Origin: Takakia lepidozioides
Lineage: Eukaryota; Streptophyta; Takakiopsida; Takakiales; Takakiaceae
Direction: 5' to 3'
DNA length: 64,000 bases
NCBI GenBank assembly: GCA_030704615.1
Contig: CM060734.1
Coordinates: 35,480,042-35,544,041, forward strand
Shown here one piece after another: positions 10,640 through 21,074 of the stretch. Every line of letters starts with the position of its first letter. The stretch's first letter is position 1. The position numbers were made by a program, and so were the translations under genes. The notes under the pieces are model-generated. The model was not told the origin of the DNA and did not search any database. It saw only the letters and a program-made list of their open reading frames with translations.

Positions 10640-11600
10640 CTAGCTAAGAGGTACGAGTTGATTGGGATTGGGAATATGAAGAGATTGGAAAGAGAATGGG
10701 ACTATGAAGAGATTGGGAATGTTTGATCACAAAAGTCTGCTTACCATTTTGTGGCCAAATTTAGGGTTTAGCTTGTGATTGTTTCATCAACTCTAAGTTT
10801 GTTCTTTTCTGTGTTTTCTGTGTGGGCGCGCTTGGATGGTGGCAGCAGAGGAAGCGGGCGATGCGAGCAGAGCTTATAAAGTGCAACATTGTGTGTTGCT
10901 GCCATAGCAGCGGAGGCACGAAGGTAGAGGAGTAGAGGAGGAGCTTGGGCGGGGGTGCTTGGGTGTGCCATCGCTGGAAAAGCAGTTGATTGTTGCCTGA
11001 CTCTACCCTTGGTAAGTTTCGTTCAAGTAGGCTGTTTGTGGCCCCTCTTTTTCTTGTTTCTTTTATCCTCGTGTCCACAAGCTCTTTGAGCTTCCCGCGG
11101 ACGTTACAAACCATTTCATAACATTTCATATCTTTCCTTTTTCTCTTCTTCTCTCTTCTACTATAGAACCTTCAGATGCATCTTTCTTTTCTTTGGGCTT
11201 CCCTCATATTTAGTAAAATTTCTTACTTTTTCTTTCCTTCTCTTCTCCTTTTATCTGTTCATGGACACATGAAGATTCCCTCCTCTCTCAGGGCCCTGAA
11301 TGGCCCTTGTTATTAAGTTTAATTTTCTTTCATTCCTCTTCCTGGATTTATAAAGCTCTTTTTCTCTATATCTTTTTCACTATACACCCCTTAAGAACTG
11401 CCACTTTGACTCAATTTTGTTCTGCCCAAACTGGGTGTGGGTACGGCCGCAAGGCTACAGCAAACAACATCTTATGAGTACATTCTTTGACTCAATTATC
11501 ACTCGCACTGCCCCCTATGGCTGGAAGATTTTGGGTCATGCTTGCTGTGGAGGAACAAATAGGTTTCAACAGGGAATGATTGGACCATAGCCAGGAAAAC
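10640..11600. other. CACTA interior without recognisable coding sequence
   Basis: The stretch is AT-rich to mixed, with pyrimidine-rich tracts around 11130-11260. It holds no transposase motif. Near 11420-11485 it contains the ~60-bp segment shared with the LINE tail at 15465-15530, listed separately. Confidence 0.4.
11420..11485 (+). repeat. Segment shared with LINE tail (15465-15530)
   Basis: Blocks 'caaactggg', 'gcaaggctac'/'caaggctac', 'gcaaac' and 'tcttatgagta' occur in the same order and spacing at both places, at roughly three-quarters identity by eye. At 15465 the segment follows the probable LINE C-terminus, so a LINE 3' fragment may lie inside the CACTA. Confidence 0.45.
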
Positions 11601-11764
11601 GTATGAATTGTTTCTTGGTTTGTATTTTTGCAGTTTACATATTACAAACCCTTTGTTACAATCCATCCCCAAGGCTAGTATACAAGACAGAGTAGACGAA
11701 CATACATGTGTTGAGCACTGGCTCTGTCCATATCACAGAAGCAACAAGATGAGAGTGCTCCTAC

Positions 11765-11956
11765 CATGTTCTCAATCCAGATGGCATCCACAGGCCCATC
11801 AAACATTAGCCACTTCTTGGAAGTTGATGTGTCCTTGACAAGCTCTCTCATGTAGCATGCCAACACCCCATCAGTCCACTCATGTGTGTTTTCATCGAAG
11901 TCACCATATAGCTGTCCCATAGAAATTGACTTGGGATTCAAGCATGTTGTTTGGAC
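11765..11956 (-). pseudogene. Captured exon of an axonemal-type dynein heavy chain
   Basis: A 192-nt minus-strand exon is bounded by a good acceptor ('ttttgcccag', ending at 11957) and a GT donor ('atg|gtagga' at 11764). It encodes exactly 64 codons, phase 0 at both ends. The peptide contains '[20 protein letters not shown]', '[11 protein letters not shown]', '[18 protein letters not shown]'. This is the highly conserved segment of dynein heavy-chain motor domains (NPK-x-GQLYG, HEWTDG, FDGPVDAxWIENM). The frame has no stops. No neighbouring dynein exon (for example one coding the usual NTVLDDNKxLCL continuation) was seen on either side, and the exon sits between CACTA subterminal blocks. It therefore looks like a gene fragment carried by the transposon. 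A slow-decaying or recent capture is inferred from the intact frame. Confidence 0.85.
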
Positions 11957-11999
11957 CTGGGCAAAATGCAGTTCATATCATGTCATTTGCAGTTACCAG

Positions 12000-12640
12000 C
12001 TCCTTGTTACAGCATATTCTTGATGCCTCTCCATTACCTTGTTGTTGTTTGGTCAGGTTATCGATCAACTAGCAGGGGGGTTGCTATTCCATATGCACAG
12101 GTTGCGTGCATGCATGCACAAAATCCCTTATTATATATGTATGTGACAAATTTGTATGCATACATTGTAGATTGTATGCAGTGGAGTTATATAACATAGA
12201 ATACAACGTATTTATTGCATATGCAAATGTTACATCATATGTATATAGAAAAAAAATAAAAAAATAAAAAAAATCTTAGCTAACAAAATCAGTAGTCAAT
12301 GGTCAAAGATGCATGTGACCCCTAACTCCAACAAATGCACCACCTTAATCTGAAGAGAATACAAGATCCCTGGCCAAAGTAATAGTTTGCAAACTTGTAT
12401 TCAAGGAAAACAGTTTCATATTAACCAAAATATGGACTTTTGTACTAACAAATGCATATGTGTCATATTTGGAACCACCACATTGCATGTCTGTTTGTAA
12501 TGCCAAGCAGTTCTTTAATTTGAAAACTTGGCTCAATTGTGTACCTGCTAACTCAGAGAAATGGAACTGTAAGTTCTCCCATCCCCAAATACAAAACCAG
12601 GAGAAAAACAAAAAACCACCCCCAAAATGAACCCCCAACC
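12000..12640. other. CACTA interior, right part
   Basis: AT-rich sequence between the dynein exon and the right subterminal block. Only short frames without recognisable motifs occur on either strand. It includes A-rich runs near 12250-12275. Confidence 0.35.
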
Positions 12641-12649
12641 CCCCCCCCC

Positions 12650-13339
12650 CCCCACCAAGCTGCCCTCGCGACTGCAGCACGTCGCCAATGGCGACGTGTT
12701 CTTTGGGCGGGGGTCGTAAGCAGCGACGGTTGGGCGTCGCAAACCCCATTTGCAGGTGGCAACGCCGACACCCCCTGCGACGTGTTTTTTAGTCCGGGGG
12801 TCACAAGCTGCGACGCGGAGACCGCCACCATGCCTGCGCCACATTTTTTTCTTTATTAAATTTAAAACAAAAGCGACGCCGGAGCGTCGCAACAACCCAC
12901 GCCCGGGCGTGGCGGAGACCAACTCCTGCTGTTTTGTGCCACGCCCAATAGTCGCTTGCAGCGACGCACGGGCGTTGCTTGGCGTACCACCCGGCTGACT
13001 CCCGGGCAGGTTAGAAAAAAAAAAAAAAATGCGACGCAGCGCCGGCGCCCCCACCAACGCTGTCGGCTGGAGGGCCGCGACGGCGAGACGTCGCTCGAAG
13101 AGGCTCCTGCCATCGGCGCGGACGGCCTGAAAAACCGACGTCCGGCAGTCGCGGGAGTTTGGGCGGGGCTCGCGACCCCCATACGTCACATTTTTGCGAC
13201 GCCCTTGCGACTGTAGGGCAACGGCCGGACGTCGCAAATTCTGCGTCTCCCGCGTGTTCGAAAAGGGCGTTTTCCCGACGCTGCGGCATGGCCGCGGCGT
13301 GGCGCGGGCGTCGCAAAGGCCCCCCTTTTCCTGTAGTGC
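12650..13339. repeat. CACTA right subterminal repeat block and terminal inverted repeat
   Basis: A GC-rich block with more than fifteen copies of motifs around 'gcgacg', 'gtcgcaa' and 'cgtcgc' in both orientations. It ends in 'cccttttcctgtagtg', whose complement is the CACTA terminus. It begins after a C-run near 12636-12651 and contains a poly-A run at about 13014-13029. Confidence 0.7.
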
Positions 13340-13341
13340 CG

Positions 13342-14562
13342 AGTTCTTGTGCAAGCAAATTCTTTATCATGTGTCTACTCACGGCTTCATGGGTGATAAG
13401 CTTTTCAAGGAGCTCACTAGAGGGGGAGTGCCATGCTATTTGGAGGTGCCACCACGGAGCCAGTTGAATGCTTTATTGGAGCGTTTTCATTGTTCCTTAT
13501 ATGCAGGTCACCTTGGTATCAAGAAGACCGTGGCCCGCATCCAAGAGGTTTACTATTGGCTGGGAATTCACCAGGATGTCACGGAGTTCATCTCTAAGTG
13601 TGAAGGTTGTCGTGCTAACATTGCTCTCCCTAGGGCCCGGATCTTGTATGAGCTACAACCTTTGTCTGTTACACATGCTTTTGCTCGTGTTGGCATTGAT
13701 TTGGTAGGACCCCTCGCACTCACATCAAAGGGTCGAAGCTATCTTTGTGTAGCTACCGACTACTTGACTAAGTGGGTAGAAGTCAGGCCTTTGCGTACCA
13801 AGACTAGTGATGTTGTAGCTCAGTTCTTCTTCAATGAGATTCTTATGCGGCATGGGTGTCCTCGGGAGATACTAACGGATCAGGGCAAGGAGTTTTGTAA
13901 CCAGCTCCTCACGGTGGTGTGCTTCAACTTTGGTGTCAAGCATTCCACCACAGCCCCATACCATCCCCAGACCAATGGCCTTACAGAACGCTTCAACCAA
14001 ACTCTTTGCCACATGTTGGAGAATAATTGCGCACTTACCAGGGAGTGGGATACCTTTCTTCCCCCTATTCTCTTTGCTTATTGCACCGCCGTGCACTAAG
14101 AAGACTCTTTTTGAGTTGTTGTATGGTCGCAAGTGTGTTTCTCCTTTGCATTCTACCCCTCTTATTTCTACTGTAGCGGAGCCAGTTGATCTTGAGACCT
14201 GTGTTGAGGATCTTCATGCTCGGCATGCGGTGTCTATCCATGATGCCAAGACGAACATTGGTAAGGCTTAGCTCACCCAAGCCCGTAATTTTAACAAGCG
14301 TGTCAAGTATTCTAACCTTTTTCAGGTGGGACAGACCGTGTGCATTCGGCTGCAGCATGGTAAGCATGCATGCAAATCTAAGCTTAAGATTGACGGTCCA
14401 TACTTGATCTATGAGCTTTTACGTGGGCGACATGCTCTCCTTCTTCCCCAGGGGTTCAATGTCCATGCGCGTGATGAACCTGTTTCTCTCACGGATCTGG
14501 TGCATTCCGAGCTGGTCTTTGATCTTACATGCATCAATGTGGAGGGACGTACGGTGGGATGA
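13342..14562 (+). pseudogene. Gypsy-1 integrase with GPY-type C-terminus
   Basis: The frame resumes right after the CACTA element at 'EFLCKQILYHVSTHG'. It contains the HHCC zinc finger ('HCSLYAGHLG' ... 'CEGCRAN') and the DDE core ('VGIDLVGPLA', 'ILTDQGKEF', 'PQTNGLTERFNQTL', with Asp, Asp and Glu present). A stop at 14097-14099 follows a short deletion relative to the copy at 60315-60345. The C-terminal part continues in other frames to 14562: 'VGQTVCIRLQHGKH' and 'LKIDGPYLIYELL', the GPY/F module. No chromodomain follows. Confidence 0.85.
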
Positions 14563-14886
14563 TGTCTTGATCTTCTTCATATTGGCTTCTTCGGCGGATT
14601 GGTGTTAGCTTGCGGATTTGGCACTTTGTGGCTTTTCGGCCTTTCTGGCCTTTTATTCTAGCTCTTGATGCATTTGTAGACCTATGATATGTCACCACGT
14701 GTACTCCCTGCACGGTTTTCCTAGCCAAAGGTTTTGTCCTCGGCCCAATTTGCAGGTGCCAGTTTTTCCTTTGGTAGGTTTTTCACCCAGCAGTGGAGGG
14801 TGATTTTATCCCAAACATTTACTTATTATTTCTTATATTGTGCTTCACGGAGCTCAGGATTTTTCGTGGGGGGTAGGCTTCACAGA
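14563..14886 (+). other. Gypsy-1 3' untranslated region with polypurine tract
   Basis: This stretch lies between the integrase stop and the 3' LTR. A G-rich 'cgtggggggtagg' at 14864-14876, just before the LTR, is the likely polypurine tract that primes plus-strand synthesis. The related copy has 'cgcggggggtagg' at the matching place (about 60937-60950). Confidence 0.55.
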
Positions 14887-15344
14887 TGTGATGCCCCAAA
14901 CTTTCCTCATCACAGATTTACCTTATTCATCCAAAGCGGCGATACTCATTCGTAGCATAAATTTTTGGCTTAAAATACCGTTGAACCGTTACAAAGATAT
15001 CATAGCCAGGGTTAGTTATGGCTTGTGGCTGCATCAAGGCCGTTCAATAGATCTAGGGTTTTGATGTGGCGCCGCGGGCTCAGCCTGACACGCCTCGCCA
15101 CGCGTCAGGAAAGCATGTAGCTAGGGTTTGTATAAAGTGGCGGCCTGACCTTGTGTCAGGCAGCTGATGTACTCTGGTGTATATAGATGTGGAAAGCTGT
15201 CTGAATGCGATACGTGTGTATGATTTTTTGTCAGTTTGCTCGTTGAGATCCTCCTCTCGCGTGCATGCACGCTCCTCTTGTTCTCCCCCCTTTGTTTTGA
15301 AGAGCACTTGATAGGATAGGCAGATATTCGTCATGCTTCTTTTA
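14887..15344 (+). repeat. Gypsy-1 3' LTR
   Basis: Starts 'tgtgatgccccaaactttcc' and ends '...tgcttctttta', matching 2468-2924. The downstream flank 'aggcttcacag' does not repeat the five bases before the 5' LTR. Confidence 0.85.
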
Positions 15345-15540
15345 AGGCTTCACAGTGTGAAGGGATTTCTAGAGGATATCTGGAAAACCCGAATTAATTC
15401 TATTTATAAAGGTAAGTCTTACTACCAATGTCAGCCCCTGATGGAGGTAGGTTCCGTCCCTTTGGTTTCCGCTCAAACTGGGCACGGGGTCAATGGCCAC
15501 AAGGCTACGGCAAACGTCGTCTTATGAGTAGGGTTTCCTC
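15345..15540 (+). pseudogene. Probable LINE ORF2 C-terminus displaced by Gypsy-1
   Basis: Directly after the 3' LTR a frame reads 'LHSVKGFLEDIWKTRINSIY'. It plausibly continues the LINE C-terminal region broken at 2467 ('FWADLTQQIDACV'). It ends near 15527. The 3' part (15465-15530) recurs at 11420-11485. Joining these two pieces is inference from position and composition. Confidence 0.4.
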
Positions 15541-15743
15541 ACGTTATGCGAACCGGATACCCCAGAAAACCCCAAAAAAACAAAAATCATCATGTTCAGT
15601 CCGGGTATCGGCAGTTAAAGCCCTAGAAAAGTTATTTTCGCACTGAGAAAATAAATCTGAAGGTACTTATATGCACTGTGCCTGTTAACATGTAATTCCT
15701 ATGACCGCGGTTTGAAAACATTTAACCCCTATGACCGCGGGTT
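15541..15743. other. Short spacer between Gypsy-1 and Gypsy-2
   Basis: Non-coding. Contains two nearby copies of 'cctatgaccgcggtt/ggtt' (about 15698-15713 and 15728-15743). Bases 15739-15743 'gggtt' are the left target-site duplication of Gypsy-2. Confidence 0.5.
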
Positions 15744-16287
15744 TCTTATGTACCTGGGATTGAACCCGTAGCAGTTGAAGGATAATTATTAAAGGAACGG
15801 GTTCTCACCATGGTGAACATATCAAGAACAATGGGATGATTAACGTGAAAGGGTATGAGCTGACAAGCAATGACAGGGGGCTGAGACAGTGACCATGCTT
15901 CAACGTGGAAGGTAAACTGAGGAAAGGAAAAGAAGCACGGCAGAGCAGAAAGGGAGATAGAGGAGAAGAGGAGGAGAGGATCTGCTGCACTGCCCTTTGT
16001 GGGTAGAATGTGATGATGCACAGTGTGGTGGAGGGGCGGACTGGACATAGTATTCCAGTACTGTGCATAGGCAAAATGGCATGAGATGAGTACATAGGTT
16101 GACAGCGAGATCTTTTGAACGAGGAGCCAGGCCAGAGTAGGATTGACGATCGCTTTGGTGATCTATCTGTAAAATTGTAAATGAGGAAAGTGGAATAAGA
16201 AAAGGGCCTTGGCTGGATTCAGAGAGAGATGTGAGTCTGGTTGGATCAAATTGTGGACAATAGAAAGAAGAGAGAGGGAACATAACA
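15744..16287 (+). repeat. Gypsy-2 5' LTR
   Basis: Starts 'tcttatgtacctggg' and ends '...gaacataaca'. Both LTRs start TC rather than the usual TG, so the variant was inherited. The ends still form an imperfect inverted repeat (tcttatgt / acataaca). It is 544 bp, and 5 bp shorter than its partner, mainly through a small indel near 'aatagaaagaag'. Confidence 0.9.
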
Positions 16288-16304
16288 TTTTGGATCAGAG
16301 TGGT
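16288..16304 (+). other. Gypsy-2 primer-binding site
   Basis: 'tttggatcagagtgg' follows the 5' LTR. It resembles the initiator-Met PBS of many plant retrotransposons (TGGTATCAGAGC) with one base missing after TGG. The primer assignment is therefore likely but not exact. Confidence 0.55.
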
Positions 16305-16460
16305 TCGAGTCTGTTGGACCTGAGGCGCATGAGTCAGTTGACTTACGGAAGCGACAGTTCTCGATTGTGGAGCGAGAGCGTGGAGATGGTCGCAACAAAG
16401 CGTCTAAATTTATAAGTGGCCACTGGATCTCGACCTGCAGATCATATTGTGGAAGAGGTG

Positions 16461-18198
16461 ATGGCAGATCCAGGTAAAGCCGTTGGCGATCCTCCTGCTA
16501 GTAGTGAGGCAAATTTCATGACACCTTTGATGGTGCAAGCAGCCATAAAAGAAGGCATATAGGCTGCCGTGAAGGAATTGGCAGGAATTAAAATGTCTGG
16601 GGGCACAGTTAGTACATCAGCCCGTGCAACCTAGTGCCATTCCAGATGAGGGTTGCCAGAGACAAGTGAATGTTGGCCAATCCATTGATGCACAGAGAGA
16701 TCCTGCGATGAGGGTTAGAAATTCTAGGGGCTCTCGAAGGGAAAGATCCCCTTCCAAATCTACTTCATCACGGGAAAGTCATGGAGGCCTTACTCGTGTT
16801 GAGAAAAGGCGGACAGTGGACAGAGAAATTAGGAAGATGGTGAGGTTACCAGAATTCCACGGCCGTTCAGTTACACCCTGTACATAGGTCCTTTCATTCC
16901 TGGAAATGCTTGAGGAATTTTTCAGCGAGGATTACACTGACGCTGATAAGATTCGGACAGCATCCTTACAGATGAGAGGTAAGGCAAAAGAATGGTGGAT
17001 AAGGATGACGGGAAACCCAGAGATGGTTGTAAATACCTGGGTGAAGTTTCGACGACTGTTCACTGAACAATATATGCCAGAAGATCATGCTCATAAAATG
17101 AAAATGGGGTTTATGGAACTTGATCAAGGGAAGATGAGCGTTGTAGATTATAAGATCAAGTTCGATGAGCATGCCTCTTATTTCTCATCCTTGAAGGAAG
17201 CAGATAGGATTGACTTCTTCTTGAAGGGATTGGACAAGTCCATTAGGTTTTTGGTCCAGGCACATGAGCCAAAGACTGAAAATGAGGCCTACAGGTTGGC
17301 CACTACTTTTAAGAGTCAGAGCAGGGCACACTTTGCTGCAAGTGCGCCTGGGGAAAGAGAATATAGGCCAAATAGATTCTCTTTTGTTGTGGGCAAGAGG
17401 AAGAATTGGAAGAGGCCTAATAAGAAATTCACAAGACCAACAGTCCCCCAGATTCAGAAGTCTCGACCTCAAACAGTGACCAAGCGTCTGACAGAAGGGG
17501 AAAAGGAGACTCACAGACGTTTGGGCCTTTGTTTTATTTGCCATAAGAAGAACCACAGAGCCTTTGATTGTCCTGACAGGTTAGGCCAGGTCCAATCTGC
17601 GGCAGTTGTGGTTCAGGAGGTGGAAGATCATAAGATGGATGTTGACGAACATACAGGGTTTGATAAGGAGAAGCAACAATTGAGGATATCAGCTGCAGTG
17701 ATGAATGATAGGATTGATTACAACCCTAATGTCATCAGGCTTGAAGGTTGTGTAGGTGGGGAGCCTACGACCATCCTTATCGATCCTGGAAGTTCTCACA
17801 ATTTTCTATCTGAGAGGCTAGCTAACAAAGGCAAGATCTTACAAGCAGTGATGGCAGAACCGAGCACCATCTTGCTTCCTGATGGGAGTACTGGATTTAC
17901 GAACAGCAAAGTGCTGGGAGTCCCAGTTGAGATGCAGGGGATGGAGACAAAGGTCGATTTTGAAGTTTGGGACGGCTCAAGGTATGACGCCCTCATTGGT
18001 ATGCAGTGGCTGATGCAAGTGGATGCTCAGGTTGCATGCCGGGAATGTGCTGTCACAGGAGTCTTACCAAGCGGTCGGTCATTCAGACTGGCAGGTATGC
18101 GTGCCTTGCCAAATGTACCCTTGCTTTCTGGGACCCAAATGAAAAGATGTGCTCGGAAAAGAGATGAGCTGTTCTATGTAAGTATACATGAAAGTTAA
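16461..18198 (+). pseudogene. Gypsy-2 gag and protease
   Basis: A likely start ATG at 16461 opens a frame that is broken by TAG near 16560 and a shift near 16600. From 16624 one frame continues with a TAG at 16885-16887 and then an uninterrupted run to the TAA at 18196-18198. Visible parts are the Gag domain ('LQMRGKAKEWWIRM', 'WVKFRRLFTEQYMPEDH', 'YFSSLKEADRIDFFLKGL'), a zinc knuckle 'CFICHKKNHRAFDC' (CX2CX4HX4C), and a protease loop 'ILIDPGSSHNFLSE'. The canonical D-S/T-G is D-P-G here, which may impair activity. The protease continues with 'YDALIGMQWLMQ'. Confidence 0.85.
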
Positions 18199-19620
18199 GA
18201 ATATGGTGCTACTGTGGCTATACCATCTGAGGATGGAAATAACGCAATATTGAAAGAATTTTCTGATGTCTTTCCAGACGACCTTCCTGCATTACCTCCA
18301 AGAAGGGATGTAGATCATGCAATTGATATGGTTCCTGGAGCTGTTCCTGTCTCCAGAATCCCTTACAGACATTCTCTTTTAGAGAATGAGGAATTGGAAA
18401 GACAGCTTAATGATCTGCTGGACAAAGGTTATATTAAGCCCAGCAAATCTCCATGGGGAGCACTTGTCTTATTCAAAAGAAAGAAAGATGGAGGGTTAAG
18501 GTTATGTGTTGATTACAAATGGCTAAATAAGCTGACTGTAAAGAACAAATTCCCACTTCCTAGAATCGATGATCTGTATGATTACCTACATGGTGCGCAA
18601 GTGTTTTCAAAGATAGATTTAAGGAGTGGATACCATCAGATCCGGATTAAGGACTCTGATGTATACAAGACAGCTTTCAGGACAAGGTTGGGGCATTATG
18701 AATTTATGGTGACGTCTTTTGGACTCACAAATGCACCAGCCAGGTTCATGTGTCTCATGAATTCTTTGTTCAGAAAGTACTTGGGGAAGTTTGTGCTAGT
18801 CTTCATGGACGATATTTTGATTTATTCAAAGTCCGAAGAAGAGCACAAAGAACATTTACGAAGCGTCTTACAAATCTTAAGAGAAAATAAGCTTTATGCT
18901 AATATGAGCAAGTAAGAATTCTTCGTCTCTGAGATGGTATATCTAGGTCACATAATATCACGTGATGGCATGAAGGTAGATCCTAGAAAGATAAGAACTG
19001 TGGCTGAATGGCCACTACCGAAAGATAGAACGGACGTGAGGGCATTCCTAGGACTTGCAAGTTATTATAGAAGATTTATAAAGGCATTTTCTAGGATTGC
19101 GGCCCCTCTTACTAGCCTGCTGAAAGGTTCAGGGCCAATCAATTGGACCCCAGATTGTGATGAGAGCTTTGAAAAGCTCAAGGATGCCTTGACACATGCT
19201 CCAGTGCTGAAGTTAATGGATTATACAAAGGGAGGCCTAGTGTTTTGCACAAATGCAAGTGACTTGGCCATAGGAGTTGTGTTAATGCAAGAGAGTCATG
19301 TGATTGCTTATGAATCAAGGAAACTGAGCCAAGCAGAGCAGAATTACCCAGTACATGAGAAAGAGTTGCTAGCCATTATTCATGCTTTGAAGATTTGGCG
19401 GCACTACTTACTGGGGAGAGAGGTTAAGATTGAAACGGATCATGAAAGCTTAAAGTACTTAGCCACACAGCCCAACCTCAGTCGTAGACAATGTCGTTGG
19501 GTAGAATTCCTTCACCAGTTCTTCGTTGATTTGAAATATGTGAAGGGAAAGGAAAACGTAGTGGCTGATGCTTTGTCCAGAAGGAAATGGGCAAACGCTA
19601 TATCTGTGATAAGAAGTATT
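18199..19620 (+). pseudogene. Gypsy-2 reverse transcriptase and RNase H
   Basis: RT motifs run in order: '[20 protein letters not shown]', '[15 protein letters not shown]', '[15 protein letters not shown]', '[18 protein letters not shown]' and the catalytic 'VFMDD'. A TAA at 18913-18915 interrupts the connection to 'VYLGHIISRDGMKVD'. RNase H begins 'LVFCTNASDLAIGVVL', where the first catalytic Asp of the family's TDAS motif is Asn. It continues 'KIETDHESLKYL' and 'KGKENVVADALSR'. Phase is the same as gag, supporting a single ancestral polyprotein. The stop and the Asn substitution indicate decay. Confidence 0.9.
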
Positions 19621-21062
19621 GTCATAGATGAGATCAAAGGCCAGTATGCTAAGGATGCATATTTTTCTGGACCTTTTGAAAGCCTTTCTCGTGGAATTAA
19701 GACCCCTGAGGAGATTGGTAAGTATCTTGCTTACATATTGAAGGATGGACTATTGTATTACAATGGGCGCCTCTGCATCCCACAAGTTGCGGATTTCAGA
19801 CTGAAAATTATGTATGATTGTCATAATGTCCCCATTGCGGGCCATCCTGGCTTTCAGAAAACGTATCTCGCAGTCAGAAAACAATTTTTCTGGCCAGGTA
19901 TGAAAAGGAACATTAGAGACTATGTTGAACGGTGTTTCCCTTGTCAGGTGACCAAAACAGAACAGATTAAGACTCCTGGCCTTTTACAGCCCCTGGATGT
20001 GCCTAGGGGAAATGGGAATCCATTAGCATGGATTTCATAGTCTCATTGCCAAAGACCAGGAATGGACATGATGCTATCTTTGTGGTGGTTGACCGCTTGT
20101 CAAAGCAGGCTCACTTCATACCCACAAAGATGATTGCTACTGCAGTTGATACAGCCAATCTCTTTGTGAAAGAGGTATATAGGCTGCATGGGTTGCCAAG
20201 GGAAATCGTTTCGGATAGGGATTCAAAATTTACAGGGGGCTTTTGGACTACCTTGTTTAAAGCTTTGGGTACAAAGCTATGTTTTAGCAGTGCCTACCAT
20301 CCTGAGATAGATGCTCAGACAGAAAGGACAAACAGAACCTTGGAGGACATGCTCCGAATGTATGTGGGGCAAATGCAGCTCTTGGGAGCAGTATCTGTAT
20401 TTGGTTGAATTTGCCTACAATAAGAACATGCAAGCCCGTTTAAAGCTGTTTATGGGCAGGATTGCTTGACACCTGCATCGTGGCATGTTTATGATACAAA
20501 GGTAGAGAGTGTCAACCAAATGATAGGGCGGATGCAGCAAGAGCTAGACTTGGTAAGAGAAAGCATGATGAAGGCTCAAGAGAGGGCCAAGACTTATGCA
20601 GATCAGAAAAGATCTCTTAGAGAGTTTGAAATTGGAGATCAAGTCTTTTTGAAAGTGATCCCTAAGAAAAGTCAATTAAAGTTGGGAAAGTGTTATAAGC
20701 TTTCTCCAAGGTACTGTGGACCTTTCAGGATTGTAAAGAAAGTTGGCAAAGTAGCCTATCAGCTCGAGTTGCCATCAGGGTGGAGAATACATGATGTATT
20801 CCATGTCAGTCTCTTGAGGAAGTATGTTTCTGACCCCAGTCATCTTCTCCCTGAATTGCCAAAAGTAACAACAGAAGGTGAGATCTTGGCAGAGCCAGAA
20901 CAGATTCTTGAGGTACAGATTAGAACCCTTCGAAACCGTTCCTGGAATGAGTACTTGGTGAAATGGAAAAATTATCCCATAGAGGAATCTACATGGGAGA
21001 AAGAAGAAGAAATTCGAAAGAACTATCCCTACTTCAGTAGTGAGGACAATACTCTCTTTTAA
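19621..21062 (+). pseudogene. Gypsy-2 integrase with chromodomain
   Basis: The HHCC finger ('HNVPIAGHPG' ... 'CFPCQ') lies in the gag-pol frame to the TAG at 20038-20040. A frameshift near 20028 moves the DDE core into a new frame: 'MDFIVSLPKT', 'IVSDRDSKFTGGFW', 'TERTNRTLEDML'. A further local frame change occurs around 20400-20470. The C-terminus has the GPY module ('YCGPFRIVKKVGKVAYQLEL'), 'HDVFHVSLLRKYV' and a chromodomain ending 'NEYLVKWKNYPIEESTWEKE'. The aromatic and STWE positions of the chromodomain are kept. Confidence 0.9.
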
Positions 21063-21074
21063 GAGGGGAAGTGA
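21061..21074 (+). other. Gypsy-2 polypurine tract
   Basis: 'aagaggggaagtga' lies directly before the 3' LTR and just after the TAA of the integrase frame. Confidence 0.7.

Larger units (their letters stand above)
8889..13339 (-). mobile_element. CACTA (En/Spm-like) DNA transposon nested in Gypsy-1
   Basis: Read on the minus strand, the right end begins 'cactacaggaaaag', the hallmark CACTA terminus, at 13339. The left end near 8889 has a related but diverged 'cactccaga', so its exact border is uncertain. The 3-bp flanks (agg and ccg) do not match. Both ends are packed with subterminal motifs built on 'gtcgcaaa', 'gcgacg' and 'cgtcgc' in both orientations, typical of transposase-binding repeats in this superfamily. 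The inside holds a minus-strand C-terminal transposase fragment (9605-10498) and a captured dynein exon, but no recognisable transposase core. The element separates the Gypsy-1 RNase H from its integrase. It is non-autonomous. Confidence 0.75.
2468..15344 (+). mobile_element. Gypsy-1: Ty3/Gypsy LTR retrotransposon, non-chromovirus, interrupted by a CACTA element
   Basis: Two LTRs of about 457 bp (2468-2924 and 14887-15344) bracket, in order, gag with zinc knuckle, protease, reverse transcriptase, RNase H and integrase. That order (integrase last) defines Ty3/Gypsy. By eye the LTRs differ at about 18 positions, so the insertion is not recent. No convincing target-site duplication was found. 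The integrase ends with a GPY-type module and no chromodomain. The RT reads 'YPLPRINETLDQLYG', 'MPFGLCNATSIFHRLMD' and 'IYVDD', closer to animal or algal Gypsy RTs than to the chromovirus at 15744-21623. Frameshifts, stops, a deletion between RT and RNase H and the nested CACTA make this copy inactive. A truncated relative lies at 59977-61090. Confidence 0.85.

Noticed and set aside
12548-13354. Long minus-strand frame of 268 codons in GC-rich DNA
   Set aside because: It reads through the CACTA subterminal repeats and Arg/Pro/Gly-rich translations of 'gcgacg' motifs; no domain. An artefact of base composition.
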